NCBI GenBank assembly: GCA_947074125.1 | Contig: CAMTOM010000116.1 | Coordinates: 1 to 5,561, forward strand | Source of the DNA: an uncultured Desulfovibrionaceae bacterium | Lineage (GTDB): Bacteria; Desulfobacterota; Desulfovibrionia; Desulfovibrionales; Desulfovibrionaceae | Length of the DNA stretch: 5,561 bases | Direction: 5' to 3' | Shown: piece after piece, positions 1-5,423 of the stretch | How positions within the stretch are numbered: position 1 is the first letter of the stretch | How the letters are laid out: every line of letters starts with the position of its first letter | Translations under genes and position numbers: made by a program | Notes under the pieces: generated by a model | Told to the model about the DNA's origin: nothing | Databases searched by the model: none | Seen by the model: the letters and a program-made list of their open reading frames with translations, nothing else

Positions 1-258
1 ATCGGCGCAACAATGCAGATCCGCACATTCGAAAGGACTTCGGAAGTAAACGAAGCGACATATGTGTTAGTGTGAGATGCGTGATCGTCAACTGGAAATG
101 AGAAATACATGGAATCTGTACCAAATAAACAGTCAAAGAGGACAAAGAAGCAGGGTTATTGTACTACCGGCCTTCGCTCCAGTCAAGTGGTTTGCTGGTT
201 TTCAAGCGCAGGGATATTCGCGGCTTTTTTTGAGCAGCTTTTTTGAGAGGATGTTTTC
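1..258. other. Non-coding or unassigned region upstream of the RRM gene
   Basis: I see no supportable gene here. Frame 1 is open from the window edge to a TGA at 73-75 (24 codons), which could be the tail of a gene starting outside the window, but it is too short to recognise. A 67-codon frame beginning at 77 overlaps the RRM gene and has no family resemblance or good ribosome binding site. A very weak promoter-like pair, TTGCTG (192-197) and TATTCG (215-220) with 17-nt spacing, precedes the U-rich leader; its -10 matches the consensus at only three positions, so I do not call it as a promoter. No strong hairpin or tRNA-like fold was seen. Confidence 0.6.
223..250 (+). promoter_or_regulatory. 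U-rich tandem-repeat leader with Shine-Dalgarno of the RRM gene
   Basis: Two near-identical units sit directly before the start codon: GCTTTTTTTGAG (223-234, seven T) and GCTTTTTTGAG (237-247, six T). The second unit runs into the purine stretch GAGAGG (245-250), which is the likely ribosome binding site, 8 nt before the ATG at 259. The unit therefore duplicates a U-tract plus partial Shine-Dalgarno. Regulation through this U-rich element is inference; the repeat and the binding site are seen directly. Confidence 0.55.
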
Positions 259-525
259 ATGCCCAAGTCTATTTATGTAGGCAACCTGCCCTGGTCTGCC
301 ACAGAAGATCAGGTTCAAGAGCTTTTTGCCAGCTACGGCAAGGTGCTTTCCGTCAAATTGGTTAACGATCGTGAAACCGGTCGTGCGCGTGGTTTTGGTT
401 TCGTCGAAATGGACGATCCTGAAGCTACTGCCGCTATTGAAGCATTGGACAACAGCGCTTTCGGTGGACGCACACTGCGGGTTAATGAAGCAAAACCCCG
501 TGCTCCCCGTTCCCCACGTTTTTAA
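259..525 (+). CDS. Small single-RRM RNA-binding protein
   Basis: An 88-residue protein that is almost entirely one RNA recognition motif, the fold that binds single-stranded RNA on its beta-sheet. The RNP2 strand is IYVGNL (residues 5-10) and the RNP1 strand is RGFGFVEM (44-51); aromatic residues Y6, F46 and F48 occupy the usual RNA-stacking positions. Helix 1 is about 15-26, helix 2 about 54-64, and the last strand about 71-78 (RTLRVNEA). The C-terminus is a short basic, proline-rich tail (KPRAPRSPRF), shorter than the glycine-rich tails of many relatives. Similar small RRM proteins occur in cyanobacteria and many proteobacteria, where some are cold-responsive and thought to act as RNA chaperones; that role is only inferred here. 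The ATG at 259 is set by GAGAGG at 245-250 and leaves RNP2 close to the N-terminus, as is normal. The gene appears monocistronic: a terminator lies 24 nt past the stop. The family call is very safe; the cellular targets are unknown. Confidence 0.95.
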   Translation: MPKSIYVGNLPWSATEDQVQELFASYGKVLSVKLVNDRETGRARGFGFVEMDDPEATAAIEALDNSAFGGRTLRVNEAKPRAPRSPRF

Positions 526-548
526 TTATCGAGGGAAAAGCACACTTG

Positions 549-575
549 CCCCGGCTCCCGCCGGGGTTTTTTTTT
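549..575 (+). terminator. Intrinsic terminator after the RRM gene
   Basis: A 6-bp GC stem, CCCCGG (549-554) with CCGGGG (561-566), encloses a 6-nt loop and is followed immediately by nine T (567-575). This is a textbook Rho-independent terminator, 24 nt after the TAA of the RRM gene. It separates that gene from the promoter at 626-654. Confidence 0.93.
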
Positions 576-625
576 GCTCTTTGCCCCCTATTTGAAAAAT
601 AAAAGCCATCTCACAAACTATAGAC

Positions 626-654
626 TTGCACACATAAAAAGCTCACGCTATGCT
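626..654 (+). promoter_or_regulatory. Sigma70-type promoter for the SLOG-like gene
   Basis: The -35 hexamer TTGCAC (626-631) and the -10 hexamer TATGCT (649-654) are separated by exactly 17 nt. Each matches the consensus at four positions. They lie in an AT-rich stretch just after the preceding terminator and point at the next gene. Transcription would start near 661, giving a leader of roughly 150 nt before the ATG at 812. The promoter is inferred from motif and context only. Confidence 0.68.
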
Positions 655-676
655 AGAGAAAGCTTTTATCACGGTG

Positions 677-793
677 CTTTTGCCAATAGGAATACCTTCC
701 TGCCTGGCTCACCAGCTTTATGTACTCAACAGGGAGACCCTGTTACCGCACCGGAAAACATCCATATATCCGGCAAAAGGCGGAATGAATTCC
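677..793 (+). promoter_or_regulatory. Candidate structured 5' leader RNA (multi-branched)
   Basis: Most of the predicted leader is made of inverted repeats. An outer stem pairs CTTTTGCC (677-684) with GGCAAAAG (772-779), 8 bp perfect. Inside it lie AGGAA/TTCCT (688-692 with 697-701, 4-nt loop), CTGG/CCAG (704-707 with 712-715, 4-nt loop) and AACAGGG/CCCTGTT (728-734 with 738-744, 3-nt loop). An alternative stem, CCGC (746-749) with GCGG (780-783) plus CCGG (751-754) with CCGG (770-773), shares bases 772-773 with the outer stem, so the two cannot form together. A small GGAA/TTCC hairpin (782-785 with 790-793) sits just before the Shine-Dalgarno GAGGAG (798-803). No hairpin is followed by a T-run, so any control would more likely act on translation. 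I do not recognise a known riboswitch class (cobalamin, TPP, FMN, SAM, Moco, cyclic-di-GMP considered by eye). The pairings are seen directly; function is inference. Confidence 0.4.
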
Positions 794-811
794 ATATGAG
801 GAGACCACTCT

Positions 812-1366
812 ATGCTTGATCCCAAACAATGCGTACTCTACAGCGGCGGCGCCGTGGGAGCGGAACAGTTTTTCGGAGCGCTGGCCGAAGGCTGGGGCAT
901 CGAAGAAGTGAATTATAGCTTCGAAGGCCACCAAATAGAACGTAAACGCGGTGTACGTGTTCTGACATCTGAAGAGCTTGCCCTCAAGGATGTCAGCCTG
1001 ACGTATGTCTCCAAACTCATGAGCCGTGAATACACACGCGCCCCACTCTTTCGCAAGGTACTCCAGTCCATCTGCTGGCAGATCAGCAGCGGTACTCAAA
1101 TTTTTGTCGTTGGCAGCATCCAGCCAGACAATACCGTCAAAGGTGGGACTGGCTGGGGAGCAGAGTTTGCCAAAATCTGCAATAAGTCTTTGCTTGTCTT
1201 TGACCAAACCAAGAATGGCTGGTTCACCTGGCAAAAAGACTCCTGGCATTCAGTAGAATCTCCCTGCATTGAATACCCACACTTCACGGCTACCGGTACC
1301 CGTTTTCTGGAAGACAATGCCCGTGAAGCGATTCAGGCACTCTTCACCCGCTCTTTTAATCGCTAA
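812..1366 (+). CDS. SLOG-like Rossmann-fold protein of unknown function
   Basis: A 184-residue soluble protein with no signal peptide or membrane segment. It opens with a strand and glycine-rich turn, VLYSGGAVGAE (residues 8-18), followed by a helix (FFGALAEGWGI) and VNYSFEGH (33-40). The second half has IFVVGSI (97-103), the signature TVKGGTGWGAEFA (108-120), LLVFDQ (127-132), a tryptophan-rich GWFTW (136-140), and FTATGTRFL (158-166) before a final helix. This order (GGA.G.E at the N-terminus, then GGTGW.., VFDQ and G.GTR) fits what I recall of a SLOG-superfamily group of LOG/DprA-like nucleotide- or nucleotide-derivative-binding proteins found scattered in bacteria and phages. The ligand and role are not known to me, and I do not assign a reaction. 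The ATG at 812 is fixed by GAGGAG (798-803) at 8 nt spacing. The gene has its own promoter, an unusual structured leader and its own terminator, so it stands as a single-gene unit. Superfamily placement is likely but made by eye. Confidence 0.72.
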   Translation: MLDPKQCVLYSGGAVGAEQFFGALAEGWGIEEVNYSFEGHQIERKRGVRVLTSEELALKDVSLTYVSKLMSREYTRAPLFRKVLQSICWQISSGTQIFVVGSIQPDNTVKGGTGWGAEFAKICNKSLLVFDQTKNGWFTWQKDSWHSVESPCIEYPHFTATGTRFLEDNAREAIQALFTRSFNR

Positions 1367-1376
1367 TGCGTTAGGT

Positions 1377-1410
1377 GCGACCGATTCTATGAGAATCGGT
1401 CGCTTTTTTT
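1377..1410 (+). terminator. Strong intrinsic terminator abutting the rarD start
   Basis: A perfect 12-bp stem pairs GCGACCGATTCT (1377-1388) with AGAATCGGTCGC (1392-1403) around a 3-nt ATG loop, followed at once by seven T (1404-1410). It begins 10 nt after the TAA of the SLOG-like gene. The T-run ends one base before the ATG (1412) of the next gene, so the terminator occupies the whole region where that gene's ribosome binding site would be expected. Confidence 0.92.
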
Positions 1411-1411
1411 G

Positions 1412-2332
1412 ATGCCTTCCTATCAACCCCCCAAACCTTTTTCCGGTCTCACCGCCGGACTCACAGCCTTCGCACTCTGGGGGCTGCTCGTACTCTATTG
1501 GGATGCTCTTGCGGTTATTCCACCTTTTGAGATTTTACTGCACCGCATCTTCTGGTCTTTCTTTTTTTTGCTTCCTTTTCTTCTGTTTACCAAGCGCCTG
1601 CCCGCTGCCATTACAGCCTGTCACACAAAAGCTATAGTGCTCCGCCTCTTCACAACAGCCTTGCTTATCAGTCTGAACTGGGGATTGTTTATCTGGGGCG
1701 TCAGCACCCATCGCGTTGTGGAAGCAAGCCTGGGATACTTTATCAATCCACTTCTTAATGTGCTGCTGGCTTTTTTCTTTCTGAGAGAGCGCCTTCTTCC
1801 CTTGCAATGGCTCGCTATTGCCATCGCCGCAGCAGGTGTACTCTACACCTTGCTCCTCTATGGCTCTTTCCCCTGGCTGGCTCTCGTGCTCGCCTCTTCT
1901 TTTTCCCTTTATGGCATCTTGCGCAAAACCGCTGCCATAGATGCCACTCCAGGGCTTTTTCTGGAAACCTGTCTCTTGTTTGTACCTGTTGCGACATATC
2001 TTGTCTGGCTGGAGAGTACAGGGCAGGGACACTTTTTCTCCGCATCCCCCACAGAACAATTTCTCCTCATCGCCTCTGGCATTGCCACTGCAACGCCTTT
2101 ACTCCTCTTTACCTACGCCTCCCGTCATCTACACTATTCCACATTGGGTCTTATTCAATACCTCTCCCCCACAATGACGCTGCTTATCGGTCTCTTTTTC
2201 CTTCAGGAATCCCTCCCCTTTGAAACGCTGATTACCTTTATCTGCATTTGGATAGCTCTCTTTCTCTATTCCTGGAGCAGTTGGCACGCCCTCAAGCACC
2301 ATGAGAACGTTGTCTATTCGCAAAAAAAATGA
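1412..2332 (+). CDS. rarD: RarD-type EamA (DMT superfamily) permease
   Basis: A 306-residue inner-membrane protein with about ten hydrophobic helices, arranged as two EamA repeats (roughly residues 12-149 and 152-289). RarD hallmarks are an EILLHRIFWSFFF stretch (about 40-52), EASLGYFINPLLN (about 104-116), an FLRER turn (123-127), and STLGLIQYLSPTMT (about 243-256) in the second repeat. By eye the order and spacing match E. coli RarD closely. RarD is annotated from an old link to chloramphenicol sensitivity; its physiological substrate is unsettled, so I give only drug/metabolite transporter. The ATG at 1412 is preceded directly by an in-frame TTG (1409); no other start exists back to the upstream TAA at 1364 in the same frame. 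No Shine-Dalgarno is visible, because the terminator stem and T-run fill that space. The gene ends in eight consecutive A before TGA. A 40-nt gap to ahbB suggests co-transcription, though a functional link to tetrapyrroles is not shown. Confidence 0.9.
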   Translation: MPSYQPPKPFSGLTAGLTAFALWGLLVLYWDALAVIPPFEILLHRIFWSFFFLLPFLLFTKRLPAAITACHTKAIVLRLFTTALLISLNWGLFIWGVSTHRVVEASLGYFINPLLNVLLAFFFLRERLLPLQWLAIAIAAAGVLYTLLLYGSFPWLALVLASSFSLYGILRKTAAIDATPGLFLETCLLFVPVATYLVWLESTGQGHFFSASPTEQFLLIASGIATATPLLLFTYASRHLHYSTLGLIQYLSPTMTLLIGLFFLQESLPFETLITFICIWIALFLYSWSSWHALKHHENVVYSQKK

Positions 2333-2372
2333 TAGGCATGCATCTTCTCCTTTAAATCAGGAATAGAATCCT

Positions 2373-2843
2373 ATGCAGTTTACCGCTACAGAAAAACATA
2401 TTCTGCGCATTGTGCAGAGCAATCTCCCTGACGTGCCTGAACCTTATGCGGCGATTGCCAAAGAAGTAGGCTGCACAGAAGAAGATGTTCTTTCGCTCTT
2501 GTTGCGCCTTCGTGACAATGGCGCCATCAGACGCTTTGGTGCCAGTATCAAGCATCAGAAAACCGCCTGGAAACACAATGCCATGGTAGCCTGGCGCATT
2601 GCAGAGGAGCTGATTGACACCTGTGGCGAATGTGCTGCCCAGCATCCGAATATTTCTCATGCCTACTATCGCCCCTCATCAGCACAGGACTGGCCTTATA
2701 CACTGTACACCATGATTCATGGTCGCACATGGGAAGAATGTCTTGATGTCATTACACATCTCACACAGACAACTCCTTTGCAGGAACATGCTATCCTGAC
2801 CAGCCTGAAAGAGTATAAAAAAATTTCCATGACCTACTTTTAA
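2373..2843 (+). CDS. ahbB: Sirohaem decarboxylase subunit, AhbB type (AsnC-like)
   Basis: A 156-residue cytosolic protein of the AhbA/AhbB/NirDLGH family, often mis-annotated as an AsnC/Lrp regulator. An N-terminal winged-helix-like part (about 4-60) includes EPYAAIAKEVG (23-33) and the wing GAIRRFGASIKHQ (50-62). The C-terminal ferredoxin-like part carries ISHAYYRPSSAQDWPYTLY (94-112) and MIHGR (114-118) and ends in KISMTYF. The SHAYYR and WPYTLY signatures are those of the decarboxylase family rather than amino-acid-responsive Lrp proteins. The AhbA/AhbB heterodimer removes two acetate carboxyls from sirohaem to give 12,18-didecarboxysirohaem on the alternative haem pathway of sulfate reducers and archaea. 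I favour AhbB over AhbA from the overall motif pattern, which is less certain than the family; the partner is not in this window. The start at 2373 follows AGGA (2359-2362) at 10 nt. It lies 38 nt before hemL, a pairing I recall from other Desulfovibrio genomes. Confidence 0.85.
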   Translation: MQFTATEKHILRIVQSNLPDVPEPYAAIAKEVGCTEEDVLSLLLRLRDNGAIRRFGASIKHQKTAWKHNAMVAWRIAEELIDTCGECAAQHPNISHAYYRPSSAQDWPYTLYTMIHGRTWEECLDVITHLTQTTPLQEHAILTSLKEYKKISMTYF

Positions 2844-2881
2844 TATAGCGCAGAATTTTCATATATCGCCAAGGATACTCT

Positions 2882-4156
2882 ATGAATACCAATACCTCGC
2901 AGCTTTACTTTGACAAAGCCTCCACACTGATTCCCGGAGGCGTCAACAGTCCTGTGCGCGCCTGTCACAATGTCGACAGCACTCCCCTGTTTATCTTTAA
3001 GGGACAAGGATCACATCTTATGGATGTGGACGGCAATACCTATATTGATTTTATTCTCTCCTGGGGACCCATGATTCTCGGTCACAGTCACCCCCTTGTC
3101 ACAGCAGCCATCCAGGAAGCCGCTGCACGTGGCGCAAGCTATGGTGCTCCCTGCCCTGATGAAGTCACACTGGCTGAAGAAATCACCGCCGCCCTCCCCT
3201 CAGTAGAAATGCTGCGCATGGTCAATTCTGGAACGGAAGCAACCATGAGCGCTCTCCGTTTGGCGCGTGCGGTTACAGGGCGCGATAAACTCATCAAGTT
3301 TACGGGCTGCTATCATGGACATGCAGATTCTTTCCTGGCAGCCGCAGGCTCTGGAGTCGCAACTCTTGCCATTCCTGGCACCCCTGGGGTTCCTGCTCAT
3401 GTTGTCGCTGACACCCTGCTCGCACCTTATAACGATCTTGAGCAGACAGAAGAGCTTTTCCGTACTCACGGTGATCAGATTGCTGCTGTTATTGTTGAGC
3501 CGGTTGCTGCCAATATGGGGCTTGTACTTCCCAAAGCAGGATTTCTTGAAGGGCTGCGCGCGCTCTGCACCAAGCATGGTGCCCTGTTGATTTTCGACGA
3601 AGTCATTACAGGCTTCCGTCTTGCTTTTGCTGGCGCACAGGGACGTTTTGGTATTGTTCCTGATCTGACAACCTTTGGCAAAATTGTTGGCGGCGGTCTG
3701 CCCGTTGGTGCCTTTGGTGGCAAAAAAGAATATATGCAGCGTATCGCCCCCAGCGGTGATGTCTATCAGGCGGGAACACTCTCTGGAAACCCACTGGCCA
3801 TGGCTGCTGGTCTGGCGACACTCCGTATTCTCAAAAGCGCTGACTATGAGGCATTGGAACAGCGCAGTGCCACTTTTGCCAATGAGCTGCGCAACATCCT
3901 GGAGGGCAAGGGCGTTCCCATCCAAATGCCTACAATAGCCTCCATGTTCTGCCCCTATTTCTGTGAAGAACCTGTCACCTGCTTTGCTGATACCCAAAAA
4001 GCTGACGCCCGCCTGTTCACGACATTCTACAAACACATGCGTGATCAAGGCATTCTGCTCGCACCATCAGCATATGAAACAGGCATGATTTCTTTCGTCC
4101 ACTCTGAAATGGACTTTGAGCGTACCCTGAATGCCGCCAGCCAAGTCTCCTTTTAG
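2882..4156 (+). CDS. hemL: Glutamate-1-semialdehyde 2,1-aminomutase
   Basis: A 424-residue PLP-dependent class III aminotransferase that converts glutamate-1-semialdehyde to 5-aminolevulinate, the last step of the C5 route and the entry to all tetrapyrroles. The length is typical of bacterial HemL. The N-terminus has IPGGVNSPVRA (17-27), the HemL signature. NSGTEA (115-120) and CYHGHAD (143-149) form cofactor-phosphate and ring contacts, GSGVATLA (156-163) is in the mobile active-site loop, FDEVITGFR (238-246) carries the PLP-pyridine aspartate D239, and FGKIVGGGLPVGAFGG (265-280) carries the Schiff-base lysine K267. GTLSGNPLAMAAG (298-310) and the C-terminal GILLAPSAYE region (390-399) are intact. 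No catalytic residue is missing. The ATG at 2882 is set by AAGGA (2871-2875) at 6 nt. The last 26 nt overlap the next gene in another frame. The substrate would come from GluTR (HemA), which is not in the window. Confidence 0.98.
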   Translation: MNTNTSQLYFDKASTLIPGGVNSPVRACHNVDSTPLFIFKGQGSHLMDVDGNTYIDFILSWGPMILGHSHPLVTAAIQEAAARGASYGAPCPDEVTLAEEITAALPSVEMLRMVNSGTEATMSALRLARAVTGRDKLIKFTGCYHGHADSFLAAAGSGVATLAIPGTPGVPAHVVADTLLAPYNDLEQTEELFRTHGDQIAAVIVEPVAANMGLVLPKAGFLEGLRALCTKHGALLIFDEVITGFRLAFAGAQGRFGIVPDLTTFGKIVGGGLPVGAFGGKKEYMQRIAPSGDVYQAGTLSGNPLAMAAGLATLRILKSADYEALEQRSATFANELRNILEGKGVPIQMPTIASMFCPYFCEEPVTCFADTQKADARLFTTFYKHMRDQGILLAPSAYETGMISFVHSEMDFERTLNAASQVSF

Positions 4157-5279
4157 CTGGAATACTCCCGCCACACGGACGCGGGAAACAGAAACCACGG
4201 CGGCAGGAGAAAAGAGCACCACTGCGTGTGCCCAAAAATTTCCTCCTGCTGCCTGTTATATTCTTCAGCCGGAAAGCCTTCCTCTCGCACGTAAGCTTGC
4301 CCAAAAACATACGCTCACGCTTTTTACACCAGCAGCCTTTCGCCCCATGGACTGTCAGCCTTTTGAGCGTCTTTCCGAGCTGTTGCGTGGCATTTTTACT
4401 GCCTTTGAAACCCATATTTTTATCAGCTCCACAAGTGCTGCTGTTCATGCGCTTAGCCATATTCTCAAGCAATCAGAGCAAGAGCCTGCGGTGCTGGTCG
4501 TTGATCCTTATGGTGCGCATGTTATCTGTCTGCTCAAAGGCAGGCAGGAACATGGCAATGCCGCCTGTCTGGCGCTTGCAGCAACACTCAAGAGCCACCC
4601 TGTGCCGGATGCAATAACGCCTTCTCCCACTCTTTCAACCCTTGAACTCCTGGCACGTAAATATGCGTGTCATATTTTAGATCCTGCTGAAGAAAAACAC
4701 TTGCTGACAGCACTGCCAAAAGAAGAAACTATCCCTCTTTATGACCCGCTTGGCATTATCGAAACAAGCAAAAAGATCGCCCTGTCCCCCACCAATATCC
4801 TTCCTCCCTCGCCTGAACCTGCCATCAGTGTCCACTGGCGATATATTTCCCCCCGCCCCCGTCTGCTTCGCATGACAACGCCCTGCCTGTACGCAGGCAT
4901 TGGCTGCCGTGCAGGCACAAGCAAGCAACAGATCCTCAATGCTTTTGCACAAATGCTACAAACATACTCCCTAGAAAAAAAAGCAGTAAAAGCCCTGGCA
5001 TCCATTGAAGCGAAAAAAAATGAACAAGGCTTGTGCGAAGCCGCAGAACACCTTGCTCTTCCCCTCTATTGCTATGACACGGCGACACTGGCACAGATCG
5101 ATGTACCCCATCCCTCTGCCAAGGCCGCAGAAGTTTTTCAGCAAGCCCGCATAAGTGTCAGTGAAGGGGCGGCACTCCAGGCAGCAGGATTCCCCAACGC
5201 GGAACTCCTTGTCACACGCCAGACATATGATGGCTGTGTCACTCTTGCCATCGCTCTCCCACATCGCTATCGCGAATAA
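4131..5279 (+). CDS. cbiG: CbiG-like cobalt-precorrin-5A hydrolase, divergent N-domain
   Basis: A 382-residue cytosolic protein resembling CbiG, which opens the delta-lactone ring of cobalt-precorrin-5A and releases acetaldehyde in anaerobic cobamide synthesis. The C-terminal CbiG/CobE domain (about 251-376) is clear: LYAGIGCRAGTS (253-264), KALASIEAKKNEQGL (287-301), LPLYCYDTATL (310-320) and ISVSEGAALQAAG (341-353). The N-domain (about 41-155) aligns with CbiG through CYILQPESLPLARKLA (42-57), IFISSTSAAVHALSHIL (96-112) and PAVLVVDPYGAHVICLLKG (119-137). However, the usual GATGIAVR reads SSTSAAVH (99-106) and the usual LLSGHxGGAN reads LLKGRQEHGN (134-143). Residues 1-40 are an extension of low complexity, rich in Thr and Ala. 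The ATG at 4131 is the first possible start (TGA lies at 4128-4130) and has only a weak GAG (4118-4120) upstream, so translation may be coupled to hemL. An AGGAG at 4205-4209 has no start codon in this frame at a suitable distance. CbiG ancestry is confident; full activity is not. Confidence 0.82.
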   Translation: MPPAKSPFSWNTPATRTRETETTAAGEKSTTACAQKFPPAACYILQPESLPLARKLAQKHTLTLFTPAAFRPMDCQPFERLSELLRGIFTAFETHIFISSTSAAVHALSHILKQSEQEPAVLVVDPYGAHVICLLKGRQEHGNAACLALAATLKSHPVPDAITPSPTLSTLELLARKYACHILDPAEEKHLLTALPKEETIPLYDPLGIIETSKKIALSPTNILPPSPEPAISVHWRYISPRPRLLRMTTPCLYAGIGCRAGTSKQQILNAFAQMLQTYSLEKKAVKALASIEAKKNEQGLCEAAEHLALPLYCYDTATLAQIDVPHPSAKAAEVFQQARISVSEGAALQAAGFPNAELLVTRQTYDGCVTLAIALPHRYRE

Positions 5280-5385
5280 TAATTTTCAGATCTATGCATC
5301 CATACAACAGCCCAATATCATTTCAGAAGCTTACTCCTCACAAGCTCTATTTCCAAAAAGTGCCTTGACACGCCACTATACTGCG

Positions 5386-5423
5386 CTTAGGCTGACGCAG
5401 TCTGAAGATGTGTTTTTTCTTTT
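5386..5423 (+). terminator. Probable intrinsic terminator of the ahbB-hemL-cbiG unit
   Basis: CTTAGGCTG (5386-5394) pairs with CAGTCTGAAG (5398-5407) around an ACG loop, giving nine pairs with one G-T wobble and one bulged G (5404). Five bases later comes the T-rich stretch TTTTTTCTTTT (5413-5423). It lies about 107 nt beyond the cbiG stop. The gap between stem and T-run and the bulge make it weaker than the other two terminators. A competing 6-bp stem, ACTGCG (5380-5385) with CGCAGT (5396-5401), covers the same place. Confidence 0.5.

Noticed and set aside
77..280. A 67-codon open frame upstream of the RRM gene
   Set aside because: It overlaps the RRM start in another frame, lacks a ribosome binding site, and its translation runs through the U-tracts as phenylalanine and leucine runs.
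728..744. Hairpin AACAGGG-AGA-CCCTGTT as a terminator
   Set aside because: No T-run follows (the next bases are ACCGCACC), so it is better treated as part of the leader structure.
677..779. tRNA-like or selenocysteine tRNA-like fold from the 8-bp closing stem and three hairpins
   Set aside because: The span is about 103 nt, there is no GTTCGA-type T-loop and no CCA-type end, and the arm lengths do not fit.
743..1249. A 168-codon open frame on the minus strand
   Set aside because: It is antisense to the SLOG-like gene and its upstream leader. The plus-strand gene has a promoter, a Shine-Dalgarno and conserved motifs, and the minus product resembles nothing.
1535..2059. A 174-codon open frame on the minus strand
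   Set aside because: It is antisense to rarD, with a Lys/Gln/Cys-rich translation typical of the reverse complement of a membrane protein gene.
3200..4048. A 282-codon open frame on the minus strand
   Set aside because: It lies wholly inside hemL, whose protein has every catalytic motif. The minus-strand translation shows no family features and is a codon-bias shadow.
4228..4617. GTG-started open frame preceded by AGGAG at 4205-4209
   Set aside because: It is in a different frame from the CbiG domain, and its translation is a shadow without family features. The AGGAG to GTG spacing is also too long.
5365..5393. Promoter with a perfect -35 box TTGACA (5365-5370)
   Set aside because: At 17-nt spacing the -10 would be TAGGCT, matching at only three positions and lying inside the probable terminator stem. 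The good box TATACT (5377-5382) is only 6 nt away from TTGACA.
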